A stretch of DNA of 16,276 nucleotides from Desulfobacteraceae bacterium (GTDB lineage Bacteria; Desulfobacterota; DSM-4660; Desulfatiglandales; Desulfatiglandaceae), in assembly GCA_013203065.1 (NCBI GenBank), contig JABMQV010000183.1:1-16276 (forward strand). The letters run 5' to 3'. Shown one piece after another: positions 1 to 9,297 of the stretch (position 1 is the stretch's first letter; each line of letters opens with the position of its first letter). The translations under genes were made by a program, and so were the position numbers. The notes beneath the pieces were generated by a model. That model was not told the DNA's origin and made no database searches. It saw only the letters and a list, made by a program, of their open reading frames with translations.

Positions 1-1413
1 CCCCATTTCGTCTCTGATAAGCTGCAGGACGATTGCCGGATTTTCGAGGATTTCATTAAACCTGTTGATATTTTTGATTAAATCCTGGTATTCGGCGTTA
101 ATCTTTTCCCTTTCAAGGCCGGTCAACCGCTGGAGCCTCATTTCCAATATTGCCTGGGCTTGGGCCTCGGAGAACTCAAATTCCGATACCAATCTCCCCT
201 TTGCCTCGCCGGGGTCTGAAGATGATCTTATCAGTTCAATGATATCGTCCAGGAAATCCAGGGCCTTTTTTAATCCCTCAAGTATGTGTGCCCGCTCTTC
301 GGCCTTCCTGAGGTCATGGACCGTCCTTCGAACGATAATTTCCCGCCGATGCCTTATGAAGTGTTCGAGTATCCCCTTGAGGGTCAGGACCTGTGGCTTT
401 CCATTGGCGATGGCCAAGAGTATGATCCCAAATGAGGTCTCCATCTGTGAGAACTTATATAAGCGATTAAGGATCACAAGGGCATTGCTGTCACGTGTTA
501 TCTCAATCACAATCCGCATCCCGTCCCTGTCAGATTCATCTCTGATATCCGAAACGCCCTCTATCTTCTTTTCCTTAACCAATTCCGCTATCTTTTCAAG
601 CAATTTGGTCTTATTGACCTGATAGGGGATCTCGGAGATAATGATCCGTTCCTTGCCCTGCCCGACCTTTTCCACGAAGGCTCTCGCCCTCATCTTGATG
701 ATCCCCCGGCCAGTCTTGTAGGCCTCTAAGATCTCGCTTTTCCCCATGATAAAACCTGCGGTTGGGAAATCAGGTCCCGGCAAGACTTCCATGAGCCCTT
801 TCACATCTATTTCAGGGTCATCAATAAGCCTGATAATGGCCTCGCATACCTCAGAGATATTGTGCGGGGGGATATTGGTGGCCATGCCAACTGCAATTCC
901 GGAAGAGCCATTGACAAGAAGGCTCGGTATTGTGGTGGGCATGAGGACCGGCTCTGAGAGGGAATCGTCGTAATTTGGGACAAAATCCACGGTTTCCTTA
1001 TCAATATCTGACAGGAAATCCTGAGCAAGCCTGGTCATCCTCACCTCTGTATAACGCATGGCCGCCGCCGCGTCCCCGTCAACAGATCCAAAATTGCCCT
1101 GTCCGTCTACGATCGGATATCTCATGGCGAAGTCCTGGGCCATTCTCACGATCGTATCGTAGACAGCTGCATCCCCGTGGGGATGATACTTCCCGATCAC
1201 ATCTCCAACTACCCTCGCGGACTTCTTATAAGCCCTGTTATAATAGTTTCTCAAATCATGCATGCCATACAGGATCCGCCTGTGAACCGGCTTAAGACCG
1301 TCCCTCACGTCAGGCAACGCTCTCCCCACAATAACACTCATGGAATACTCAAGATAAGACCGCTTCATCTCATCTTCGATATTCACCGCATCAGGTCTAA
1401 GATCCGTGACCAT
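1..1413 (-). CDS. gyrA: DNA gyrase subunit A, N-terminal part (runs off left edge)
   Basis: Type II topoisomerase subunit that cuts and rejoins DNA. With GyrB it introduces negative supercoils using ATP. The minus-strand frame is open from the ATG at 1413 to base 1 (471 codons), so about the C-terminal 350-400 residues are missing. Visible are the start [20 protein letters not shown], the helix with HPHGD (77-81), the catalytic tyrosine in AAMRYTE (Y121, E. coli Y122), and QGNFGS at about 105-110. The residue matching E. coli Ser83 is Ala82, while the Asp87 equivalent (D86) is kept. The start is supported by a GGAG about 7 nt upstream. It lies 48 bp after gyrB and is probably co-transcribed with it. 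GyrA is favoured over ParC because of the gyrB linkage. Confidence is high. Confidence 0.96.
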   Translation of the reverse strand, partial: MVTDLRPDAVNIEDEMKRSYLEYSMSVIVGRALPDVRDGLKPVHRRILYGMHDLRNYYNRAYKKSARVVGDVIGKYHPHGDAAVYDTIVRMAQDFAMRYPIVDGQGNFGSVDGDAAAAMRYTEVRMTRLAQDFLSDIDKETVDFVPNYDDSLSEPVLMPTTIPSLLVNGSSGIAVGMATNIPPHNISEVCEAIIRLIDDPEIDVKGLMEVLPGPDFPTAGFIMGKSEILEAYKTGRGIIKMRARAFVEKVGQGKERIIISEIPYQVNKTKLLEKIAELVKEKKIEGVSDIRDESDRDGMRIVIEITRDSNALVILNRLYKFSQMETSFGIILLAIANGKPQVLTLKGILEHFIRHRREIIVRRTVHDLRKAEERAHILEGLKKALDFLDDIIELIRSSSDPGEAKGRLVSEFEFSEAQAQAILEMRLQRLTGLEREKINAEYQDLIKNINRFNEILENPAIVLQLIRDEMG

Positions 1414-1461
1414 TTTCCACTCCACCAAACCTCAAAAACTTCTCAACGCTTAAATCACCCA

Positions 1462-3852
<2,391 letters not shown>

Positions 3853-4968
3853 TTAAACCCTCATAGGCATGACGAGTCCCAAGAACCCTCTATCAGCCTC
3901 CCCTGTAATCATACACGGCTTTGAGCTGTCAATAAAACCTAACCATGCGACCTCACTTTCCATGGATTGCAGTGCGTCAACAAAATACCGAGGGTTAAAC
4001 CCTACTTCTATCCGTTCACCGTTGTACGCCACCTTAACGTTCTCTTGCACTTCCCCAAGGTCCGGGTTTGTCGAAACCAGTTCCATGTTATCGTTGTCAA
4101 GGACAATCTTCACCGCGCGATACCTCTCATTGCTCAAAATGAGCATCTTCCTCATCGCCTCTAGAAGCAGGACCCTGTCAACGGTAATCTTATATTTCTC
4201 TTCCTCAGGAATAACTGCTTTATAGTCAGGAAATTTCGTTTCAAGGAGACGAACGACCATCAAAGCACCTTCCCTCCTTGCAACGCAGTTTTTCTGCTCA
4301 AACCCTAACTGCACGACGCCCCCTTCGGATGCCAGTTTGTTCAGTTCGGACATTCCTTTCCTCGGAATCATAACCCCACTGGGCAAATAAAGAGTTTCCA
4401 GGTTTGTTATGGATTTTTCAATCAGACTCAGCCTATGCCCATCCGTAGATACCATCCTGAGAAAGCTGCTTTCATCTTTCATAACCTTTTCGGTAAGCAC
4501 TCCCGAGAGCTTGAACCCCATTTCTTCCGTGGTCACGGCGTAAATGGTCTTATTAATCATCTCACTCAGGATCTCTCCCCTTATATCCACCATTTCAACC
4601 CCTTCCGGTTCAACCAAGGTAGGAAATTCGTCCGCCGGTTGGCATGCCAGATCAAAACGCGCCACACCGTCTGTGATAAAAGCCCAATTATTCTCCTTCT
4701 CCTTAATATCAAAGTTGGTTCCCCTGCTTTCCTTTAAGATCTCGAAGAGCTTTCTTCCAGATATTGTCATGCTGCCTTCCTGTAAGACCTGTGCAGGCAT
4801 TACCTGCTGAAACCCCAATTCAAGATCCGTTGCCGAAATCTGTAACTGCGTTCCGCCTGCATTTAATAGTACAGTGGACAAAATTGGCATATTGGTCCTT
4901 TTCTCTATGATGCTTTGGACTCTGGAAACGCACTTAAGGAGTTCCTGACGGTCGATCTTTATCTCCAT
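3853..4968 (-). CDS. dnaN: DNA polymerase III sliding clamp (beta subunit)
   Basis: Ring-shaped processivity clamp that tethers polymerase III to DNA. The protein has the usual length (371 residues) and the typical C-terminus (GLVMPMRV). I chose the ATG at 4968 rather than the in-frame ATG at 4980. The four extra codons of the longer form contain a GGAGG about 5-6 nt before the second ATG, which is an ideal Shine-Dalgarno position. The upstream ATG at 4980 has no such site, and the shorter form starts MEIKIDRQELLKC, matching the family start. dnaN follows dnaA across the AT-rich putative origin and sits 3 bp before gyrB, so a dnaN-gyrB-gyrA operon is likely. I could not identify a convincing promoter. 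Confidence 0.96.
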   Translation of the reverse strand: MEIKIDRQELLKCVSRVQSIIEKRTNMPILSTVLLNAGGTQLQISATDLELGFQQVMPAQVLQEGSMTISGRKLFEILKESRGTNFDIKEKENNWAFITDGVARFDLACQPADEFPTLVEPEGVEMVDIRGEILSEMINKTIYAVTTEEMGFKLSGVLTEKVMKDESSFLRMVSTDGHRLSLIEKSITNLETLYLPSGVMIPRKGMSELNKLASEGGVVQLGFEQKNCVARREGALMVVRLLETKFPDYKAVIPEEEKYKITVDRVLLLEAMRKMLILSNERYRAVKIVLDNDNMELVSTNPDLGEVQENVKVAYNGERIEVGFNPRYFVDALQSMESEVAWLGFIDSSKPCMITGEADRGFLGLVMPMRV

Positions 4969-5047
4969 TTTGCCCTCCATGTTAATAAATTTTGGTGTTT
5001 GAGCTAAGTTTGATTATTCTTATTCTTATATATTCTATAGAAAACTC

Positions 5048-5059
5048 TAATAATAATAA
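5048..5059. repeat. (TAA)4 run in the putative origin
   Basis: Four tandem TAA triplets. Tandem trinucleotides of TAG/TAA type next to DnaA boxes are known as DnaA-trios, where DnaA loads on single-stranded DNA in origin unwinding elements. Here no DnaA box is visible beside the run, so the match is to the repeat pattern only. It could be a simple AT-rich microsatellite. Confidence 0.35.
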
Positions 5060-5062
5060 GTT

Positions 5063-5083
5063 ACCGTCCATTTGTTGGATGGT
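5063..5083. repeat. Short inverted repeat in the putative origin
   Basis: ACCGTCCA (5063-5070) and TGGATGGT (5076-5083) can pair over 8 bp with one G.T wobble around a 5-base loop. No T-run follows on either strand, so it does not look like an intrinsic terminator for dnaA. It may be a cruciform or a protein-binding palindrome in the origin, or an mRNA hairpin between dnaA and dnaN. Confidence 0.4.
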
Positions 5084-5122
5084 CTTGTAAGTACTTGAAT
5101 AAGAAAATAAATCTTTTCAGAG

Positions 5123-5202
5123 GTTTTAAAAAAACTTTAAAGAATTCTGACCTTATAATTCCTGAATCGGGGGCAATGACCAAGTTTTAAACACCCTTTA
5201 AA
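5123..5202. repeat. Direct repeat GTTTTAAA-N4-CTTTAAA, two copies
   Basis: The 19-base pattern occurs at 5123-5141 and again at 5184-5202, starts 61 bp apart. All 15 defined positions are identical and only the 4-base spacers differ (AAAA versus CACC). Each half contains a TTTAAA palindrome. This conservation inside AT-rich DNA suggests a binding site, possibly for the divergent DnaA encoded beside it, but chance in low-complexity DNA cannot be excluded without comparison to related genomes. Confidence 0.5.
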
Positions 5203-5306
5203 CCAAAGATTTAAGAATATTTAAGTTAATGCCTTTTACCACAACATAATGGGATTTGTCAAAGAATTATATACTACATTTAGATGTAAGACCCGAACAT
5301 TTTAGA

Positions 5307-6620
5307 CTAGGAAATGCGTTTTAGTATCTGGTTCATATCATCAAGGACCGGGCTTTTTTCATCCTTTACATGCTTTTCCATACGTCTTACCGCGTATAGA
5401 ACAGTTGAGTGATGTTTTTTGCCAAAGGCGTCACCAATCTCCTTGAGGGATAAACCGGTTAACCGCCTGGAAAGATACATCCCAAGTTGTCGCGGATATG
5501 AAAATTGACGTTTCTTTTGATCAGACAAGAGCTGAAACAAAGATATATTGAAATGGGCAACTATGGCTCTTTGTATATCCTTTACTCGTGTCTCATGGGT
5601 ATTGACCTTGCTTGTGATGGTTTTAGCTGTGGACATGTCGATTTTCCGCTGGTAAAGGGAAGCATGAGCTTGAAGGTCAGACAACTGCTGTTCAAGGGTT
5701 TTTAGATCATTTGTACGGGTAGCCAGGAAAAATGCCACGTCTTCAGGTAAGAGAAAGCCTTTACCTTTTACCTTTTGCCTGATAATTTTTGTTATTGTCT
5801 CTTGCCCGGGGACCTTGATCTCCGCTAAAAGGCCCCACCCCAAACGCGATGTGAGCTTTGGGATGAGGTTTTTGATCTGGATGGGGGGAGAAGGTCCGGC
5901 AAAAACCATTTGCTTCTTGGATTCGTAAAATCCATTAAAGCAGGAAATCAGCTCTTGTTGAGATCCTTCAGACCCGGTCAGGAGGTGAATATCGTCAAGC
6001 AGGAGCAAGTCGAGATTTCTGTATTCTTGTCTGAACTTTGGGAGTTTTCCATCTCTTTTGGCGGTCAAGAAGTCTGAGGAGAATCGGTCTGCAGGTATAT
6101 ACCTGACCTTTGCCATTGGGTTTGTGTTGATGATCCGGTTTCCGATGGCATTCAAAAGGTGGGTCTTTCCAAGACTGAATTCGGAAAATATATATAATGG
6201 GTTATAATCAATGGCTGGTTTTCGTGCCACATTAAGCGCTGAGGCGTATGCAAAATGGTTACTGTTGGCTTGAATGAAGGTGCCAAGAGTTAAAAGGGGA
6301 TTGAGCCGAGAAGCGGTACCCATATCGGAATGAGTGCCGTGTCCATGGTGCTGCGTGTCTGTCTCTGCCTCAGCGTCTGTGTAAGTGAAGCGGATTTTGG
6401 GAAGGAAATCCAGGTTGTTCTTAAAGGAGTCTTGGATTTGAGGGAGATAGTTATCGTGCAGCCAGGTTGCCACGAAGCGGTTTGGGACTTGGATCAGAGC
6501 CTGATCTTTGTCCAGATTCTTCAGCGCTGTGTTGGAGATCCATATATCGAATTCCGATTTTGACAGGCTGGACTTGAGGTTCTTTACGATACTGCTCCAT
6601 ACATCTATTTTTCTTGGCAT
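5307..6620 (-). CDS. dnaA: Chromosomal replication initiator DnaA, divergent ATPase motifs
   Basis: 437 residues with the full DnaA layout. Domain I covers about 1-80. A short His/Thr-rich linker lies at about 80-104. The AAA+ domain spans about 105-315, and the DNA-binding domain IV spans about 340-437 (PRQLGMYLSRRLTGLSLKEIG at 376-396). Several key positions depart from the family. The P-loop is SEFSLGKT (146-153) instead of GGxGLGKT, keeping Lys152 and Thr153. Sensor 1 reads AGPSPP (241-246) where TSDRPP is usual. The sensor 2 Arg is Lys307. The box-recognition motif is KHHST (402-406) in place of RDHTT. Walker B (D209, D210) and the arginine finger (R259) remain. The frame is intact, so this is not a decayed pseudogene by frameshift. 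The ATG has no clear Shine-Dalgarno sequence. It could be the working initiator or one of two dnaA paralogues. Confidence 0.93.
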   Translation of the reverse strand: MPRKIDVWSSIVKNLKSSLSKSEFDIWISNTALKNLDKDQALIQVPNRFVATWLHDNYLPQIQDSFKNNLDFLPKIRFTYTDAEAETDTQHHGHGTHSDMGTASRLNPLLTLGTFIQANSNHFAYASALNVARKPAIDYNPLYIFSEFSLGKTHLLNAIGNRIINTNPMAKVRYIPADRFSSDFLTAKRDGKLPKFRQEYRNLDLLLLDDIHLLTGSEGSQQELISCFNGFYESKKQMVFAGPSPPIQIKNLIPKLTSRLGWGLLAEIKVPGQETITKIIRQKVKGKGFLLPEDVAFFLATRTNDLKTLEQQLSDLQAHASLYQRKIDMSTAKTITSKVNTHETRVKDIQRAIVAHFNISLFQLLSDQKKRQFSYPRQLGMYLSRRLTGLSLKEIGDAFGKKHHSTVLYAVRRMEKHVKDEKSPVLDDMNQILKRIS

Positions 6621-6664
6621 AATAGGTATTTATAGATACGTACAATATTGACTGACACAATCAG

Positions 6665-6693
6665 ATTATAGAGACTTTTTACAGAAAGTTCAA
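6665..6693 (-). promoter_or_regulatory. Sigma70-type promoter for dnaA
   Basis: On the minus strand, TTGAAC (6693-6688) and a perfect TATAAT (6670-6665) are separated by exactly 17 bp. Transcription would start near 6658, leaving a leader of about 38 nt before the dnaA ATG. This promoter lies inside the 102 bp gap shared with the divergent cooC, so dnaA and cooC transcription may interfere with or influence each other. Confidence 0.72.
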
Positions 6694-6722
6694 CATCAAT
6701 TTATCAGTAGAGGAGAGGAGCG

Positions 6723-7466
6723 ATGACGATTTCAATAGCCTTAGCAGGTAAAGGCGGGACTGGAAAAACAACGATGGCAGGCCTTCTCATTAAATACTTT
6801 GTCGAGAAGGGAAAACGGCCTGTCCTGGGTGTCGACGCAGATCCCAATGCGAATCTAAATGAGGTCTTGGGGCTCGACGTGGGAGAGACCCTGGGTGAGG
6901 CCAGGGAGGAAATGAAAAAGGGGGTTTCAAGCGGCATGACCAAGGATGTCTATATGGAAATGAAGCTCCAAGAGGCGGTCGTTGAGGCATCCGGTTTTGA
7001 TTTGGTGGTTATGGGAAGACCGGAGGGAGCAGGGTGTTATTGCGCTGCAAATAGTCTTTTGACGCAGTATTTGGATAAACTAATCGATAATTATCAATAT
7101 GTCGTTATTGATAATGAGGCAGGAATGGAGCATATAAGCCGCCTTACAACCAATAATATTGACAGCCTCGTTGCCATATCAGATCCGACGCACAGAGGAA
7201 TTCAAGCGGCCAGCAGGATCTTCAAGTTGGTAGATGAACTAACCCTCAATATCGCGAGAAAATCCCTTATCGTTAATCGGGCCAGGGAAGAACAGAAAGG
7301 AGCAATAGAGGAGGCAGTCAGTAAGTATGAGATGGAACTTGTTGGAATAGTACCCGAGGATCCCGTGGTACAGGAATTTGACCTTAAGGGGAGGGCGACC
7401 CTGGAGTTAGGGGCGGAGAGTATCGCCCTCAAGGCTTCTTACGCTATCTTCGAAACCCTCTTTTGA
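6723..7466 (+). CDS. cooC: CooC/AcsF-type nickel-insertion ATPase for CODH/ACS
   Basis: MinD/SIMIBI-class P-loop ATPase, 247 residues, that inserts nickel into CO dehydrogenase and/or acetyl-CoA synthase in the cytoplasm. It shows the deviant Walker A KGGTGKTT (10-17) with the signature lysine Lys10, the VDADPN switch (37-42), the CxC metal-binding pair in GCYCAAN (C105, C107), and Walker B VVIDNEAGMEH (about 127-137). These match CooC and AcsF rather than partitioning ParA proteins. A purine-rich ribosome binding site (GAGGAG) immediately precedes the ATG. It is divergent from dnaA and upstream of the acs genes. A 274 bp leader with its own promoter separates it from acsD, so it may be a separate transcript. 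Whether it serves CODH (CooC) or ACS (AcsF) cannot be decided here. Confidence 0.92.
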   Translation: MTISIALAGKGGTGKTTMAGLLIKYFVEKGKRPVLGVDADPNANLNEVLGLDVGETLGEAREEMKKGVSSGMTKDVYMEMKLQEAVVEASGFDLVVMGRPEGAGCYCAANSLLTQYLDKLIDNYQYVVIDNEAGMEHISRLTTNNIDSLVAISDPTHRGIQAASRIFKLVDELTLNIARKSLIVNRAREEQKGAIEEAVSKYEMELVGIVPEDPVVQEFDLKGRATLELGAESIALKASYAIFETLF

Positions 7467-7527
7467 TACTACGATATCTTGTATGTCTTAAGGAGCATCA
7501 ACTCTTTTAATTTCCTGCAAAAATTGC

Positions 7528-7556
7528 TTGACAATGAATAGAAGTTTATCTATCTT
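7528..7556 (+). promoter_or_regulatory. Sigma70-type promoter for the acsD-E operon
   Basis: A consensus -35 TTGACA (7528-7533) is followed by 17 bp and then TATCTT (7551-7556, four of six consensus bases). Transcription would start near 7563 and give a leader of about 178 nt before acsD. It is the best promoter match seen on the plus strand and fits the start of the CODH/ACS structural genes. Confidence 0.65.
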
Positions 7557-7589
7557 GACCCAGCGACCTCACGTAAGGAGGTAATTTTT

Positions 7590-7676
7590 TTGCCCTGCCT
7601 TGTTATATTTTTCACAATTATCTGCCCGTCAAGAAAGCTGATAAGCGTGATCGATTACGATGTAGCTCACGGCTGA
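7590..7676 (+). CDS. Possible 28-codon leader peptide upstream of acsD
   Basis: A short ORF starts at TTG 7590 and stops at TGA 7674-7676. AAGGAGG (7575-7581) lies 8 nt before the TTG, a near-ideal Shine-Dalgarno. The acsD start is built identically: AAGGAGGTA, 8 nt from SD to TTG. The predicted peptide is hydrophobic early (LVIFFTII, residues 4-11) with Cys at 3 and 12, and is not recognisable. The ORF spans most of the paired leader, so its translation would break the outer stem. This could be a leader peptide, a remnant of a duplicated start region, or chance; no protein evidence exists. Confidence 0.3.
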   Translation: MPCLVIFFTIICPSRKLISVIDYDVAHG

Positions 7677-7740
7677 GGCAGGGGAAGATGGCGTAGATTA
7701 TAACAATCCCTGGAAAAAATCCAAGAAGGAGGTACAGAAA

Positions 7741-9297
7741 TTGGCTTTTGAGATTCCCAAACAGCCCTATTCCGGAAAGATAGGGGAGACAAGCATTGGA
7801 ACGGGGGCTGCGGCTGTTACCCTGGGAGGAGAAGACTCATACCCGTTTTATCTGTTTGAGGGGAGCATGCCAAACCCCCCAAAGATCGCGATGGAGGTAT
7901 GGGATTATGATCCCTCGGAGGAATGGCCAGCCGCGGCAGTTGAGCCGTTCAAGGATGTTATTTCTTCGCCCGAAGCCTGGGCAAAGAAATGTGTTGATGA
8001 ATACGGGGCGGATATCATTGTCCTTCAGCTGAAGAGTACAGACCCCAATGGCATGGACAGGGTCCCGGAGGAGGCCGCTGAAGTGGCCAAGAAGGTGGCA
8101 GATGCTATTGATGTACCACTTGTCATGTGGGGAACAGCCGATAATCAAAAGGACGAAGACGTCTTGAAAAAGATTTCAGAGTCGTGCGAGGGAAAGAACC
8201 TCGCCCTGGCCCCTGTAGAGGAAGGAAACTACAAGGGAGTGGGCGCAGGTGCCCTCGGTTATGCCCATACGATTGTTGCTTCATCACCCATTGATGTGAA
8301 CCTGGCCAAGCAGCTCAACATCTTGCTTGGAAACCTGGGGGTGCAAGGTGACAAGATTGTGGTGGATCCAACCACCGGGGGGTTGGGTTACGGCCTGGAA
8401 TACAGCTATTCCGTTATGGAACGTATCATGATGGCTGCTCTGACCCAAGAGGATAACAAACTCCAGGTGCCCATGATCAACACCGTGGGAAACGAGGTAT
8501 GGAAATCCAAAGAAGCCGGTCAGAGCATTGAAGAGGCCCCAACCCTTGGAGATGCTGAGAGGCGTGCCATCCTGATGGAGGCGGTTAGTGCTGTTTGCTA
8601 TCTCCTTGGTGGATCAAACGTGGTCATTTTAAGACATCCGGAAAGTGTACGTCTGACACGCGCATTCATTGACCTTATGATCAACGGGGGCATGGCGAGC
8701 GATGTACAGGAGATTTCCAAGAGATTGGAACTTCAAGAGGCAGACCTGATTGCCCTATCGCCCGAACCGGTGCTTGATTTCGGTGACGAAAAGCCTCCGA
8801 AGGAAAAACCTGCCGAGCCCAAGGAAAAGGCTGCTGCCAAACCTGCCAAAAAGGAAAAGAAGGCCGCTGTCCCTCCGGAACCAAAGAAAAAGCCCGAGAA
8901 AGAGGTAAAGCCCAAGGAGGCGGAGACCAAGGCAGAGGCAGAAGAGGAAGCCAAGGCAAAGGCGGAGGTAGAGGCAAAGGCCAAGGCCGAAGCAGAGGCC
9001 AAGGCAAAGGCTGAGGAAGAGGCAAAGAAGAAAGCCGAAGACGAGGCCGAGAAGAAGGCGGAAAAGGAAGCCAAGATAAAGACTGAAGTTGAGGCAAAGG
9101 CCAAATCCGAGGCCAAGGAAAAGGAGAAGGAAGAACTACAGGCCCTCAGATATGAAAGGGCTCAGGAGAGGGAAAAACTGGAGGCCGAAAGAAAGGTTCT
9201 TGAGGGCGAAGAAGTGGCCAAGACGGCCGCGGCCCAACAGAAGACAATGGTTGAAAAGTTGATGGAGAATATTGATCGGATTCACAGGCGGATCTAA
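7741..9297 (+). CDS. acsD: CODH/ACS corrinoid Fe-S protein small (delta) subunit with C-terminal coiled-coil tail
   Basis: Cytoplasmic TIM-barrel subunit that pairs with AcsC to form the corrinoid iron-sulfur protein, which carries the methyl group between AcsE and AcsB. Residues 1-340 match the CdhD/AcsD family, with LAKQLNILLGNLGVQ (188-202), VVDPTTGGLGYGLEYSYS (207-224) and ERI. The family core is about 310-330 residues, but this protein has 518. Residues 349-400 are Pro/Lys-rich, about 390-460 are made of KAEA/EAKAK repeats, and 460-518 are charged and helical, predicted coiled coil. The start is TTG at 7741 with AAGGAGG 8 nt upstream; no better ATG precedes it. acsA follows after 20 bp. 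The tail's job is unknown; it may dock the corrinoid protein to CODH/ACS. Confidence 0.93.
   Translation: MAFEIPKQPYSGKIGETSIGTGAAAVTLGGEDSYPFYLFEGSMPNPPKIAMEVWDYDPSEEWPAAAVEPFKDVISSPEAWAKKCVDEYGADIIVLQLKSTDPNGMDRVPEEAAEVAKKVADAIDVPLVMWGTADNQKDEDVLKKISESCEGKNLALAPVEEGNYKGVGAGALGYAHTIVASSPIDVNLAKQLNILLGNLGVQGDKIVVDPTTGGLGYGLEYSYSVMERIMMAALTQEDNKLQVPMINTVGNEVWKSKEAGQSIEEAPTLGDAERRAILMEAVSAVCYLLGGSNVVILRHPESVRLTRAFIDLMINGGMASDVQEISKRLELQEADLIALSPEPVLDFGDEKPPKEKPAEPKEKAAAKPAKKEKKAAVPPEPKKKPEKEVKPKEAETKAEAEEEAKAKAEVEAKAKAEAEAKAKAEEEAKKKAEDEAEKKAEKEAKIKTEVEAKAKSEAKEKEKEELQALRYERAQEREKLEAERKVLEGEEVAKTAAAQQKTMVEKLMENIDRIHRRI
8908..9120 (+). repeat. Imperfect tandem repeats encoding KAEA/EAKAK tail of AcsD
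   Basis: This stretch of acsD is built from recurring units such as GAGGCAAAGGCCAAGGC, with a period of multiples of 6-12 bases, encoding alternating Lys, Ala and Glu. The coding strand is strongly purine-rich. Such DNA expands and contracts by slippage, so tail length may vary between strains. The long opposite-strand open frames here are mirrors of this repeat, not genes. Confidence 0.75.

Larger units (their letters stand above)
4969..5306. other. AT-rich dnaN-dnaA intergenic region, candidate oriC
   Basis: This 326-338 bp stretch has no plausible gene and is clearly richer in A+T than its flanks. Its place between dnaA and dnaN is a common bacterial oriC location. By eye it contains two copies of GTTTTAAA-N4-CTTTAAA (5123-5141 and 5184-5202), two TTTAAG hexamers 10 bp apart (5210-5225), a (TAA)4 run (5048-5059) and a short hairpin (5063-5083). 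I found no TTATCCACA-type DnaA box or single-mismatch version. Origin function is therefore an inference from position, base composition and repeats. The 102 bp dnaA-cooC gap is a less likely alternative. Confidence 0.55.
7467..7740 (+). promoter_or_regulatory. cooC-acsD intergenic region and acs leader
   Basis: 274 bp without a long gene. It holds a sigma70-type promoter (7528-7556), a possible 28-codon leader ORF (7590-7676) and two nested pairings. The outer stem is CCCTGCCT (7593-7600) with AGGCAGGG (7676-7683), a perfect 8-bp match. The inner stem is AGCGTGA (7644-7650) with TCACGGCT (7667-7674), with one bulged G. Ahead of the promoter, AAGGAG/CTCTTT (7490-7507) is only a weak hairpin, so cooC transcripts may read through. 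I recognise no known riboswitch class. Regulation through this leader is an inference. Confidence 0.5.

Noticed and set aside
65..622. Plus-strand open frame of 185 codons
   Set aside because: It lies wholly opposite gyrA and shows no domain features; the minus frame translates to clean GyrA.
5231..5249. TTTTACCACAACATAAT as a DnaA box
   Set aside because: The best 9-mer, TTTACCACA, has two mismatches at core positions, and no second copy exists nearby.
5234..5262. Minus-strand TTGACA as a dnaN promoter
   Set aside because: The hexamer at the right distance is GTAAAA, which shares too little with TATAAT.
5307..6620. dnaA as a pseudogene
   Set aside because: The frame is intact over all domains, Walker B and the arginine finger are kept, and it has a strong promoter; the changes look like divergence rather than decay.
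6648..6672. Plus-strand TTGACT ... TATAGA promoter for cooC
   Set aside because: The spacer is only 13 bp, and the region is better explained by the dnaA promoter on the other strand.
7490..7507. Terminator after cooC
   Set aside because: The stem is 6 bp with a wobble, and the T-run is broken; too weak to call.
8681..9116. Two overlapping minus-strand frames rich in Leu/Pro or Ala/Phe/Ser
   Set aside because: They mirror the KAEA/EAKAK repeats of the AcsD tail; low-complexity purine-rich DNA keeps opposite frames open.
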